Source: a virus. From it: DNA of 64,000 bases. The notes under the pieces are model-generated. The model made no database searches and was not told where the DNA came from. It saw nothing but the letters and a program-made list of their open reading frames with translations. A program made the translations under genes and the position numbers. Positions 29,709 through 38,054 of this stretch are shown piece after piece. Position 1 is the stretch's first letter. Every line of letters starts with the position of its first letter. The DNA lies in the IMG/VR virus record IMGVR_UViG_3300025379_000003, positions 62,001 to 126,000 of that record; one strand, 5' to 3'.

Positions 29709-30806
29709 TTATATTTTTGTTAATCCCGCCAACTTGCGGATATCAACAATATTGTCTAAGCCTACCTCGGCTTTTACTTCACGATTTCCAGTTACTTCAG
29801 CACCTTCACTTAAAATAGCTTTCTTAGGAGCTGTTTTACGTGATTGTCCTTCCATTACTGCTGGTAGGTATTTGTCGAAAGACTCATTTAGTTTCTTTGT
29901 TGGAACGGATTCCAACAACTCTTTCATGATATCTCTCTTATCAGCACCTAATGGTGCTAACAACTCACCCATAACAGCTTTACGTTCCATTAGATCTTTA
30001 GTAACACGAAGATCGCGTTGTGTAGATTCTACTAGTTGTGTTTTTTCTGCTACGGCTTGTTTGGCTTCAGCAATTTGTTGTTCTTTCTTTTCAATGATCT
30101 TTAACAATTTACTTGTTTCAGATTTCTCATTTAAATAGGAACCAGCAAACTCCTGCGCAAATGCTTCATAGATCTTACGACCAAAGTCATTGTTACGAGC
30201 ACTGTCAATGTCTTCTTTCAATTGCTTGATTTCAGATGTCAACTTGGTTGTAACAGTCCCTTCAACGACCTTACTAGCACGTTGAATGAAGTTTTGTTTA
30301 ATTTCAGCAAATTTGTTTTTAGCTTCACGAACTAACTTAACTTTTGTTTCAGCTAGGTCCTTCTTGTCTGCGGCAAATTCACTAATTTCTTTTGCTAGAG
30401 CATGTACTACAAAACTCTCTAGCTTGGAAAAATTCTCGGATACTTTTTTACGGTCTCCTTGGAATTCAACCAATTCTTTTCCTAATTGTGTGATTACAAA
30501 TCCTTCTAGCTTCTTAGCATCTTCAGCAATCTTTGTACGATATGCTGTCTTTGCTTCATCTAGAGCTTTTTTGTCTTCATGCAATTCACTCATTTCTGCG
30601 AGCAATCTCTCGCTTAACATCTTGTCGACTGCTTCAACAATAGCACCTTTATCTTGGTTATATTTTTGAGCAAACTCTTCACGAAGTTCTGCGGTTACTT
30701 GTTCGCGATTCTCTTTAATTTTTTCAGCAAAGGCAGACTCAATGACAGTACGTGTGTCTTCTGTCATTACTCCTGACTCTACTAATTGTTTGAATGCGTC
30801 CAACAT
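29709..30806 (-). CDS. 22: Prohead core scaffolding protein gp22
   Basis: A 365-aa, highly charged, mostly alpha-helical protein with long coiled-coil stretches (residues 25-270, rich in Lys, Glu, Ala and Gln). It lies between the protease and capsid genes exactly where T4 gene 22 is. The N-terminus MLDAFKQLVESGVMTEDTR and the C-terminal half (MGELLAPLGADKRDIMKELLE, KKLNESFDKYLPAVM) fit gp22 of marine T4-like phages; T4 gp22 is shorter (269 aa). It forms the internal scaffold of the prohead and is normally degraded by gp21. The SD CGAGGAGAAATAT is clear and the gene is 16 nt from gp21. Confidence 0.9.
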   Translation of the reverse strand: MLDAFKQLVESGVMTEDTRTVIESAFAEKIKENREQVTAELREEFAQKYNQDKGAIVEAVDKMLSERLLAEMSELHEDKKALDEAKTAYRTKIAEDAKKLEGFVITQLGKELVEFQGDRKKVSENFSKLESFVVHALAKEISEFAADKKDLAETKVKLVREAKNKFAEIKQNFIQRASKVVEGTVTTKLTSEIKQLKEDIDSARNNDFGRKIYEAFAQEFAGSYLNEKSETSKLLKIIEKKEQQIAEAKQAVAEKTQLVESTQRDLRVTKDLMERKAVMGELLAPLGADKRDIMKELLESVPTKKLNESFDKYLPAVMEGQSRKTAPKKAILSEGAEVTGNREVKAEVGLDNIVDIRKLAGLTKI

Positions 30807-30822
30807 ATATTTCTCCTCGGGC

Positions 30823-31452
30823 TTATTTTAGACCTTTAATAATTTGAAGTAATGATTCCTTCAAATATTTCTGGGCCTTTGGATCTTCTTTTACTTCTTG
30901 CGCTACTCTAAACGCTCTATTCCCACCACGAGCATTCATCAAATGCTCATAAACAGGAGTAGGGTACGCTCCAGGCGCACTTGGTTGAGCAACTACGTCT
31001 ACTGTGATAATCTCGAAATCAGATACATGGCCGTTCATGTCGTTAACATTGCCGCTACCACGAGAACTAACACCAAGTTTTACTCCACTTTCAAGCATAG
31101 TACGAACTAAGTTACCCATCGGTGTAGGTAAAATTTTCATCTTACCATAACCATTAGGACCTTCCATCCACATTTGAGTTATCATATGGGACACACGATC
31201 CAAATTTACTTTTAAATCGTCAGGATGATCAACTTCACCTAGTACACTATAGCCATTTTTAATCTGATCCATAAGAGTACTAACCGCACGATCAATTTCG
31301 TCTACTGGGTAAACACGTTGATTTGCGTTACGAATGCCACCTTGGATGGCAATACCTTTTAGATAAAGATTTTTGCCGTCCTTATCATCAGACTCAAGAA
31401 TTACTTGAGCCTGATCATAACTTAGATGTTCGCGTAAGTAAGAATATTGCAT
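30823..31452 (-). CDS. 21: Prohead core protein protease gp21
   Basis: A 209-aa member of the T4 gp21-type serine protease family (Peptidase_U9). GEVDHPD places the catalytic His at residue 76, and GVSSRGSG places the catalytic Ser at 129 or 130; NANQRVYP near 42-49 is also characteristic. The enzyme cleaves capsid, scaffold and core proteins at (I/L)xE during head maturation. The C-terminal segment (residues about 170-209) is probably regulatory or self-cleaved. It lies between the gp67-like and gp22 genes as in T4, with gaps of 13-16 nt. Length is close to that of T4 gp21 (212 aa). Confidence 0.95.
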   Translation of the reverse strand: MQYSYLREHLSYDQAQVILESDDKDGKNLYLKGIAIQGGIRNANQRVYPVDEIDRAVSTLMDQIKNGYSVLGEVDHPDDLKVNLDRVSHMITQMWMEGPNGYGKMKILPTPMGNLVRTMLESGVKLGVSSRGSGNVNDMNGHVSDFEIITVDVVAQPSAPGAYPTPVYEHLMNARGGNRAFRVAQEVKEDPKAQKYLKESLLQIIKGLK

Positions 31453-31465
31453 CCTGTCTCTCTAA

Positions 31466-32482
31466 TTATTTTGTATGCTGTGGCAAGAATTGACGTTTTG
31501 TAGCTGGATCAATACTTGTTTGACCTGCTTTGTCGCCTGAGCCAGAACCTACTGGACCTGGATTCTTGTTGTTGTTAGGATATCCAGAACCAACTTTCTT
31601 TAGATTCTTAACACCCATTTTTCCACCTGGAACATTACCAGCTTCTTTAGCAAACTTGTCACCACTTTCTGGAGTGATACCACGATTTACTTTGCCTGGA
31701 CTTGTACCTGTGTTGCTTTGACCTTCGTCTCCGCCTTGACCAATATTTTTAGCATCAGCACCAGTTGTTGGCTTACCTTTACCAGAACTTACTGGGCTAC
31801 GGCCTTCTACTGGGGCACCTTCTGTATCGCCAGATCCAGAACCAACGTTCTTACCTTGAGCTTTTTGTGTACCAGACTTTTCCCAGTCGTTACCGACTTT
31901 CTCAACGTATTCACGTGTCATACGACGGTTTTCCATCATACCCATCATGTCTTCGTCAGCATCTTCTTTGTCATCACTGTCCATGTCCATGTCGTCATCA
32001 CCGTCCATGCCCATTTCGTGTTCTTCTTCACCTTGAGCTTGCTCTAATTCAGCAAAGGCAGCTTCTAGTTCAGCAATGGCGTTCTTGATGTCCATGATTG
32101 CGTTGTCTTCTTGACCTTCGTGACCGTGTTCGTCATCCTCTGGAGCGTCAAAGTTGTCGCCATCAGCAGAAATATCACCACCAAAGTCGTCAGTTTCGTC
32201 GCCAGTTTCATCGCTATCCATCATGTATGAATCTTCGGACTCGTCCATGTCTGCGTCAAAGGCTTCTTCCATGTCGTCATCAGCTGACTCTTCCATATCT
32301 TCGTCAGCGGCTTCTTCCATATCTTCGTCACGGGCTTCTTCCATATCCTGATCTTCTTCAGCGATAAGGTTTTCATAAATTTCACGACTCTTCTCTACAA
32401 CGATTTCATGGAAAAGTTCGTTAGCCTTTTCGTGATCCTCGTTTACAAGATAGTCTAATAGTTGTTCAAATTTTGTAGACAT
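31466..32482 (-). CDS. 67: Acidic prohead core protein, gp67-like, enlarged (338 aa)
   Basis: The N-terminus (FEQLLDYLVNEDHEKANELFHEIVVEKSREIYENL, residues 5-39) resembles T4 gp67, which also begins with a short helix of the LIxxxxxNDxxxAxxLFxE type and then turns strongly acidic. Residues about 40-190 are extremely acidic, with a tandem DEDMEEA-type repeat at 45-80; residues 200-338 are Gly/Ser/Lys-rich and look disordered. T4 gp67 is only 80 aa, so this version is about four times longer. The position (portal side of gp21) supports the call. It would be packed inside the prohead and cut by gp21; LIAE(42) fits the cleavage rule. The SD AGGAGAATT and a TGTAAATA motif lie upstream. Confidence 0.75.
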   Translation of the reverse strand: MSTKFEQLLDYLVNEDHEKANELFHEIVVEKSREIYENLIAEEDQDMEEARDEDMEEAADEDMEESADDDMEEAFDADMDESEDSYMMDSDETGDETDDFGGDISADGDNFDAPEDDEHGHEGQEDNAIMDIKNAIAELEAAFAELEQAQGEEEHEMGMDGDDDMDMDSDDKEDADEDMMGMMENRRMTREYVEKVGNDWEKSGTQKAQGKNVGSGSGDTEGAPVEGRSPVSSGKGKPTTGADAKNIGQGGDEGQSNTGTSPGKVNRGITPESGDKFAKEAGNVPGGKMGVKNLKKVGSGYPNNNKNPGPVGSGSGDKAGQTSIDPATKRQFLPQHTK

Positions 32483-32667
32483 AATTTTTAATTCTCCTGT
32501 TAGGTTAGCGGCATTGCTATAGCTTTATTTACAGGGAGATTAAAATAGATGTGCGAAATAGGCCGAAAATCAGTCGTTTTGGCCTTTTTGTGACAGAGTT
32601 GACTCTGTTTTTGATATCTTTTTGTCAAAAATATTTAGTTTCTGACAGAAAAAGTTATAGTATACGT
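32483..32667 (-). promoter_or_regulatory. AT-rich leader of the head operon with hairpins and late-promoter motif
   Basis: This 185-bp gap separates the 81-aa gene from the gp67-like gene. It contains TGTAAATA (minus, 32526-32533, 7 of 8 to TATAAATA) 43 nt before the gp67-like start and a second weaker ACTAAATA at 32632-32639. A 7-bp hairpin (ACAGAGT/ACTCTGT, 32593-32608) is followed by Ts only on the plus strand, so it would not terminate the head transcript. A TTTTTG/CAAAAA hairpin lies next to it. Confidence 0.5.
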
Positions 32668-32913
32668 TTATGTAGCAGCCGCTTCTGGCGGAGGAGCCGC
32701 GTACATTTTTCTAGTCAAACCCAATTCTTGCTTTTTTTCTTTCTCACGAGCATCGCCAGCTTTGCGTAAATCGTTAAGCATTCCTAGTGTTAATCTAGTC
32801 TTTCTTAGTTCTTTGTCTTTTAAAATGCTGGTATCATTTTGACTTAGATAGCGATCATCCTCCTGGGGAGCCTCGTGTTCTTTGTCAAAATACATAAATT
32901 CTCGTAGTATCAT
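32668..32913 (-). CDS. Conserved small protein between gp20 and gp67 (81 aa)
   Basis: The product (MILREFMYFDKEHE, then DDRYLSQNDTSILKDKELRKTRLTLGMLNDLRKAGDA, ending MYAAPPPEAAAT) resembles a small uncharacterised protein encoded between the portal and prohead genes in marine T4-like phages, where DDR, DTSxL, RKTRLTLxMLNxLR and the PPPEAA tail recur. I take the ATG at 32913; a TTG two codons upstream (32919) is also possible. A GATAAATA late-type motif ends 7 nt before the ATG and no Shine-Dalgarno sequence is visible. It is charged, probably helical, and has no known enzymatic motif. A head-assembly role is inferred from position only. Confidence 0.75.
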   Translation of the reverse strand: MILREFMYFDKEHEAPQEDDRYLSQNDTSILKDKELRKTRLTLGMLNDLRKAGDAREKEKKQELGLTRKMYAAPPPEAAAT

Positions 32914-32920
32914 AGTCAAG

Positions 32921-32928
32921 TATTTATC
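32921..32928 (-). promoter_or_regulatory. Late-type motif GATAAATA close to start codon
   Basis: GATAAATA on the minus strand (7 of 8 to TATAAATA) lies in the 17-nt gap after gp20, ending 7 nt before the ATG of the 81-aa gene, which lacks an SD. Confidence 0.45.
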
Positions 32929-32930
32929 AA

Positions 32931-34670
32931 TTACTGAGGTGGAGCTTCGCCAGCATCACCACCAGGAGAAGGACTTACCGATCCATCAGTAGGAGCATTT
33001 TCATCGCCTAGTTCAGGGGGAGGAGTGTTATCACTTAAACTGCTTAAATCTCCAGACATGCCATTAGCAGTAATACCTGCTGTACGAAGTTCTGCGCTGG
33101 CACTTAATTGTGTGTCATCGTCGATGTTTTCTTCTTTCCACAGTGTTTCATTTTCTGTGACTTCCTCAGTGGTCAATCCCAAGAATCGTTTTAAGGCAAA
33201 TCTCTTGGATATCATGGGAATTGCCACCATGGTATTGAATGTGTTAACACGGGCGGTATCCATTTCTGCTTGACGATAACTCGCAAAGTTTTGTGGAGGA
33301 TTAAATTTAAGATCAAAAATATTGCTGTCTATGTTGATGCCTTTGTTATGTAGATACAGTTTGAACTCAAGATCAAACGGTTCATTCATCAACGATTGTA
33401 GTCGTTCGCAGTATTTGTTGAATCGTAATTCTTGTATATAGGCTGTCCCGACTCGTCCGTCATTGAAGTTGCTCCCTCCATCATCACTACCAGTTGGTAG
33501 GTAAGAACTTGGAATACGCAAAGCTCTAAACAGTTTATTAGTAAAGTACTTAAGGTCATCAATTTCTCCTAAATTAGTACCACCAGGAAGAATTTCAACT
33601 TTACTACCACGACCTTCTGCTGTGGTTGGGAAGAAATAATCTTCGTTGACGCTTAGTGGATTGTAACTTGCGTCAATAACACTTTGACTTCCGCCAGTAG
33701 TACTGGGGATTCTGCGTTGGTTTACTTCATTTTTAACACGTTCAACAAAGCTCATGGCCAAGTGACTGGGCATGTTACCCACATCAATATAAAACACACG
33801 ACGCTCTGGAGCACGTTGTATACGATAGATTAGAATAGCATCTTCTAGCAGTTCTTTTTGTTTGAACACTTTAAAGATACTTTCCATTAAACTGTTGCCA
33901 AATGGGAAGTTACTGTCCAAGCCTTCACTCATTGAAATGTGAATTACATGACGAGCATCTATGGCATATTGGTTTTGATTTTGGCTAAATCGACTACTAT
34001 TTGCGGTGGTTGGATAGGAACCTACCATACCCCTACTACCCCCGGCGCCTCCCTGTCCAGTGCCATAAGAACCGCCAAATTGACTGCCGCCGCCGTTGAC
34101 ATTGCTGGGTTGAATAGCAGTTGTGGCCAGTGTTTCAAAGTTAGGATTGAAGTCACGGATGTGATATTGCTCAGGCTTCTTACCTTCACTTTCATTAACA
34201 ATAATCTTGTCTACCTTGGCAGGATCCACATACATCCAAGCCTGTGTTTCTGGGTCACGAACAAAGAAACTATCGCCATACTTGAAGGCATTGCGTACAA
34301 TTTTAAAAATACGAACAGGGAATTTGTTTAACTTACACCACTGTTGTAGGTATTTTTTAATAATCTTAACTTCAGTATTTGTTGCTTGATCTTTAAAATA
34401 GATCTGGAATGGTGTACCGTTTTCTTCGTTGGTTTGACTACAGAATTCAGCCAAAATATCAAAGGCGGCATTGACTTCACTGTCGCTGTCCATTGTATCA
34501 TACTGTCCGTAACGCTCTAAACGATTAGGATGTCCAGCATACACATCAGGAAGATAACTGCTGTAATTGGTACGGCTAGGGTTACTGCTACCCGCTGTAC
34601 TCATGCTACCACTCACAGGGCTAAGTTTGCCTGAAAGATTTACAGGGGTAAAGTATTTTTTCCAGCTCAA
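32931..34670 (-). CDS. 20: Portal vertex protein gp20
   Basis: A 579-aa protein with the T4-type portal layout: ERYGQYDTMDSDSEVNAAFDILAEFCSQ at about 53-80, KFPVRIFKIVRNAFKYGDSFFV near 115-140, IHISMSEGLDSNFPFGNSLMESIFKVFKQKELLEDA near 240-280, RAPERRVFYIDVGNMP near 287-302, then LPGGTNLGEIDDLKYFTNKLFRALRIPSSYL. It forms the dodecameric ring through which DNA is packaged and on which the prohead assembles. T4 gp20 is 524 aa. The start is TTG at 34670, chosen because an AAAGGAGCG SD sits 7-9 nt upstream. A Gly/Ser/Thr-rich insertion at about 195-225 and a Pro-rich acidic C-terminus are likely disordered. Confidence 0.95.
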   Translation of the reverse strand: MSWKKYFTPVNLSGKLSPVSGSMSTAGSSNPSRTNYSSYLPDVYAGHPNRLERYGQYDTMDSDSEVNAAFDILAEFCSQTNEENGTPFQIYFKDQATNTEVKIIKKYLQQWCKLNKFPVRIFKIVRNAFKYGDSFFVRDPETQAWMYVDPAKVDKIIVNESEGKKPEQYHIRDFNPNFETLATTAIQPSNVNGGGSQFGGSYGTGQGGAGGSRGMVGSYPTTANSSRFSQNQNQYAIDARHVIHISMSEGLDSNFPFGNSLMESIFKVFKQKELLEDAILIYRIQRAPERRVFYIDVGNMPSHLAMSFVERVKNEVNQRRIPSTTGGSQSVIDASYNPLSVNEDYFFPTTAEGRGSKVEILPGGTNLGEIDDLKYFTNKLFRALRIPSSYLPTGSDDGGSNFNDGRVGTAYIQELRFNKYCERLQSLMNEPFDLEFKLYLHNKGINIDSNIFDLKFNPPQNFASYRQAEMDTARVNTFNTMVAIPMISKRFALKRFLGLTTEEVTENETLWKEENIDDDTQLSASAELRTAGITANGMSGDLSSLSDNTPPPELGDENAPTDGSVSPSPGGDAGEAPPQ

Positions 34671-34702
34671 ATCAACGCTCCTTTAATAATATGTAGGCCT
34701 AC

Positions 34703-37102
34703 TTAATGTGGCATTTGATTGCCACTTAGATTTTTTAATTCAGATATCTGTCTATCAGTATTGTCTACAGTTTCTCTCATAAGAGACCGAATATCATTCA
34801 TAATGATATTTAACTGTTTTAGTGATTCTCCAATAGCTTTCTGGCCTATGCTCGATTCTATCATTGCTGTTAAATTTTCGTTGGTAATCACGTTACCACT
34901 GCTGTTAGTAGATATAATTTCTGGGCCTTTTTCACCAACTAGATAAGATCCGGGATTTATTGGACCGCCCGATGCTTTACCTTCTGGTGTTTTGACCTTT
35001 GCTGGATCAAATTGATCATAAGCAGTTTCGCCAATTATTCTACCCAACGGTCCTGCTAATAAGGGTAATAACAAGGATAATCCAAAAGTTTCGGGAGCTA
35101 GAAGTGCAGCGGCGGTGTATAATCCTACTTCTAATCCAGTTCCTACTCTATTACGATTTTGTTGTCTGGCTGCTTCAGCATCATCAATTTGTTTTTGTTT
35201 TCTTGCTTCCTCGATAGCATTACTTTCTTCATATCCGCCGTATATTCCTAAAGCTGAGCCAATCCCTACACTACCTAGTCTGCCTTTATTAAATCTACTC
35301 TTAGGTTTGTTTTCAGAACTGCCACCTCCACCACCTTCTGGTGTTGGAACACCACCCCCAGGTTTAAACCCTTCCCTAATTGCCACCCACATGGGATTGG
35401 CAAAAGTACCGCGTTCTAATGCGGCATTGGCTAGTCCACCTAATCCGCCACCTGCTGATTTTACAGCACTGGCTATGTTAAATGCTTTCCATGCTAGGTA
35501 GGCCAATCCCACTTCCTCTGTTAGATGCTTTAATGCTTGTCCATGCTGAAATACCCAATCAATGGCTGCGGCTATTTTTGGTGTAGCGTCATCTAGTGCT
35601 TTGACAAATCTTTCTTGTATGGCTTGAAATAAACTATTGAATGTTGGCTCTATTTTTTCATTAAGTAAAACTAGGGATTTTACAACCTCTTGGTTGGCCT
35701 CGTTCATTTTTTGTTGAGTTTTTGCGGCCGCGGCTGCTTGACTGCTGGCGGCTTTATCGTTCTTATCAGCAATCTCACCACCTCGATCTAACCAATGTTC
35801 ATGAGCAGTTAGGTTGTTGTTTAGTGCTATTACTTGTTGTTTAAGACCTGCATTGACAGCTGGTGCCAACTCTGTATTAGCCAATGATTGATAAAAGGCA
35901 TTTTCCCCCATATTTTTAGCAGTTTCAGCTAGATAGTAGCCTGCAGCATGCGATTGTTTTAGCAGTTCTGCTTCGCTGATATTTCTATCTCTGGCTAGCG
36001 CCGCTTGTCTACGTTGCTCTGCGTAGAAACTGGCATTTACACCAGCAAAAAGTTGAAGACCTTTTGTCACTGGTGCTAGGTTCATGGTCAATGCCATCAT
36101 GTTCAACCCAGCTTCTTCACCATATTGTGATGTTTGTGAACGCACCAAAGCTAATTCTTTATCCGCTTGTGCTCTTTCACTTTCACCAGTTAATCTTAAC
36201 TGGGTCAAATGTGCTTGGAACGCTTCTTGCTGAGCGATTTTTTTCTGTTCATCTTCTAACTGCTTTCTATTTTTGCCTGTTAGTTCAGTGAGTATGGCTT
36301 GCTCTTGGATATAAGCGTGTGTACCTTCAGCAACAGCATACATGGCATCCTTGCTGGCTAATTCAGCTTTACTTACTCCACCTCGAATCTGCATGTATGT
36401 TAATTCGTTGTCAGTTAATTCTTGAAATGTATAACCTAGGGCTCTTAGATTTTGTCCAAAATCACTTTTGATAAAACTATTACTAAAATTAAAAAACGCC
36501 GTAGCACCATCATTGACATTACCGCCAATCCTAGCAAACGCTTCTTGATTATTTTGAATAGTAGAGGTAAATTGTTCAAGTGTTAGATAGGATTTGGCCT
36601 GTGCTATTCGCATGTCATCCAAACTGCCACTGAAATTAACACCCGAAGCAGATATTTTTTGATATGTGTCTAAATTAGTTTCTTGAAAACTGGCTATTTT
36701 TCCAAATAACTCAGCTACTGCGCCTAATGGTCCAGGCAATTTGGCAAGAGCATCAAATACATCAGAAGTCTTAGCAGTACCGTCAGCCATCTTGGCACCC
36801 AGCGCTTCCACTTGTCTATATGTTTGTTTAGTTGCTTGCCATGCGTTATCCACCGCATCGCCCAAGAGCTTCATACCCACAGTGGTTTGACTCGAAGCAC
36901 TGCCTACATTTTTAATTTGCCCAAGAGCTTCGTCAGTGGTAGATTTTGCTACTCCAGACTTGTTTGCCAGCGTTCTTAAAGTTGCCAGCTGTTCTATGTT
37001 TGATGTGGCTGTGGCTGCCAACAGAGCCTTCAGCGTGGCCTCGGTAGCGGCATTGTTTAATTCTACTTCTTCATTGCCTATTCGGCCGTACACGTCTGCC
37101 AT
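34703..37102 (-). CDS. Tail tape measure protein (799 aa)
   Basis: A long, Ala/Gln-rich, mainly helical protein. Residues 1-450 are predicted helices with FxxLAKLPGPLGAVAELFGKIA; a Gly/Pro-rich linker lies near 565-590; residues about 660-690 (GLYTAAALLAPETFGLSLLL) form a hydrophobic segment. The C-terminal part has the hallmark GGPINPGSYLVGEKGPEIIS...NVITNENL motif of tape measure proteins. It sets tail length and is probably ejected with DNA; it would be the functional counterpart of T4 gp29 (590 aa). It is the first gene of the minus-strand head operon and is divergent from the gp26-like gene. A candidate late motif (AATAAATA) lies 63 nt upstream. Confidence 0.85.
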   Translation of the reverse strand: MADVYGRIGNEEVELNNAATEATLKALLAATATSNIEQLATLRTLANKSGVAKSTTDEALGQIKNVGSASSQTTVGMKLLGDAVDNAWQATKQTYRQVEALGAKMADGTAKTSDVFDALAKLPGPLGAVAELFGKIASFQETNLDTYQKISASGVNFSGSLDDMRIAQAKSYLTLEQFTSTIQNNQEAFARIGGNVNDGATAFFNFSNSFIKSDFGQNLRALGYTFQELTDNELTYMQIRGGVSKAELASKDAMYAVAEGTHAYIQEQAILTELTGKNRKQLEDEQKKIAQQEAFQAHLTQLRLTGESERAQADKELALVRSQTSQYGEEAGLNMMALTMNLAPVTKGLQLFAGVNASFYAEQRRQAALARDRNISEAELLKQSHAAGYYLAETAKNMGENAFYQSLANTELAPAVNAGLKQQVIALNNNLTAHEHWLDRGGEIADKNDKAASSQAAAAAKTQQKMNEANQEVVKSLVLLNEKIEPTFNSLFQAIQERFVKALDDATPKIAAAIDWVFQHGQALKHLTEEVGLAYLAWKAFNIASAVKSAGGGLGGLANAALERGTFANPMWVAIREGFKPGGGVPTPEGGGGGSSENKPKSRFNKGRLGSVGIGSALGIYGGYEESNAIEEARKQKQIDDAEAARQQNRNRVGTGLEVGLYTAAALLAPETFGLSLLLPLLAGPLGRIIGETAYDQFDPAKVKTPEGKASGGPINPGSYLVGEKGPEIISTNSSGNVITNENLTAMIESSIGQKAIGESLKQLNIIMNDIRSLMRETVDNTDRQISELKNLSGNQMPH

Positions 37103-37126
37103 TGTTTATCCAGGGTTTTCTGCGTA

Positions 37127-37134
37127 TATAAATA
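37127..37134 (+). promoter_or_regulatory. Late promoter TATAAATA for the gp26-like gene
   Basis: Perfect match to the T4 late promoter TATAAATA on the plus strand, 51 nt upstream of the ATG at 37186 and within the 83-bp divergent gap. gp55, which reads this element, is encoded in this window. Confidence 0.8.
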
Positions 37135-37165
37135 CTAAAAAGAAGATAACCTTTTATCTTAAACT

Positions 37166-37173
37166 TATTTATT
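37166..37173 (-). promoter_or_regulatory. Candidate late promoter AATAAATA for the tape measure operon
   Basis: AATAAATA on the minus strand (7 of 8 to consensus), 63 nt upstream of the tape measure start. Together with the plus-strand TATAAATA at 37127 it forms a divergent, overlapping late-promoter pair. Confidence 0.55.
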
Positions 37174-37185
37174 CGGAGAAAAACC

Positions 37186-38049
37186 ATGGACCGTAGCACC
37201 ACATTCAACCCCTTGGCAATGTATATGAGACAGCCTAAGATCTACATTAAATTGCCCAGTAATGGGGAATACTGGGCACCCGGAGCTTTGGAAATGCCTG
37301 ACAATGGAGAATTGGCAGTTTATTCCATGACTGCCAAAGATGAGTTATTGCTCAATGTGCCAGATGCTTTAATGAATGGACAGGCCATTGTGGATGTTGT
37401 GGAAAGTTGTATTCCAAATATTAAAAATGCCTGGGAGATACCCAGCATTGACATGGATGTTATACTAATTGCCATAAGATTGTCTACCTACGGTGAGTTC
37501 ATGAACACGCCAGTTACATTTGGCGGCGATGTTGAAATGGAGTATCAAGCGGATCTAAGAGTAATACTAGACGACCTACGTAGACAGATTAAATGGGATA
37601 GTGCCGTAGAAGTTAGCAATGAACTAACAGTGTTTGTTAAACCTTTGATCTATCGTCAGATGACAGAAACTGCTCTACAGACTTTTGAAACACAAAAAAT
37701 AATTCAACTGGCCAACAACGATTCGATCTCTGAAGACGATAAGATCAAGATGTTTAAAGAAAGTTTTAAGAAATTAACTGAATCTACCATAGGTGTTGTG
37801 TCCAAGAGTGTGTATAGGATTGATTCACCACATGGCAGTGTTAGCGATCCTGACACCATCAAAGAATTTATTGACAACATAGATAAGAACACATTCAACA
37901 AGATACAGGATCATCTCAACGAACTTAGAGTAAACAACTCATTAAAACCAATGACTGTTGAAGTTACGGATGAAATGAGAGAAAAGGGCATTACTGGTGA
38001 CACTGTTGAAGTACCACTAACATTCGACGCTTCAACTTTTTTCGGGTAA
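37186..38049 (+). CDS. 26: gp26-like baseplate / tail assembly protein (287 aa)
   Basis: The N-terminus (NPLAMYMRQPKIYIKLPSNG, GALEMPDNGELAVYSMTAKDELLLNVPDALMNGQA, SCIPNIKNAWEIPSID) is the signature of the T4 baseplate protein family represented by gp26. The second half is charged and helical, and the last 40 residues extend towards a TFFG end. T4 gp26 (208 aa) is a baseplate hub/assembly factor. The SD CGGAGAAAAACC precedes the ATG and a perfect late promoter lies upstream. The stop codon follows a T_TTT_TTC slippery heptamer, and the -1 frame continues into a 72-codon ORF, an arrangement like the tail assembly chaperone pair G/GT of lambda. So a chaperone role is an alternative to a structural one. 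Confidence 0.85.
   Translation: MDRSTTFNPLAMYMRQPKIYIKLPSNGEYWAPGALEMPDNGELAVYSMTAKDELLLNVPDALMNGQAIVDVVESCIPNIKNAWEIPSIDMDVILIAIRLSTYGEFMNTPVTFGGDVEMEYQADLRVILDDLRRQIKWDSAVEVSNELTVFVKPLIYRQMTETALQTFETQKIIQLANNDSISEDDKIKMFKESFKKLTESTIGVVSKSVYRIDSPHGSVSDPDTIKEFIDNIDKNTFNKIQDHLNELRVNNSLKPMTVEVTDEMREKGITGDTVEVPLTFDASTFFG
38037..38043 (+). other. Candidate -1 ribosomal frameshift site T_TTT_TTC
   Basis: The heptamer is phased with the gp26-like frame (act-ttt-ttc) and lies two codons before the TAA at 38047. A one-base slip leads directly into the 72-codon ORF without a stop. A 7-bp inverted repeat (CCTTGAC 38066-38072, GTCAAGG 38088-38094) lies 22 nt downstream and might act as a stimulator. 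Confidence 0.6.
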
Positions 38050-38054
38050 GGCTT

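Noticed and set aside
32154-32351. Plus-strand Ser-rich ORF opposite the acidic repeat
   Set aside because: Mirror image of GAA/GAC-rich codons in the gp67-like gene; no start signal.
32593-32612. Hairpin followed by Ts as a terminator
   Set aside because: The T-run follows the stem only on the plus strand, where no gene is upstream; on the transcribed minus strand there is no U-tract.
32914-32919. TTG at 32919 as start of the small gene after gp20
   Set aside because: An ATG two codons downstream is available, and neither start has an SD; ATG is the simpler choice.
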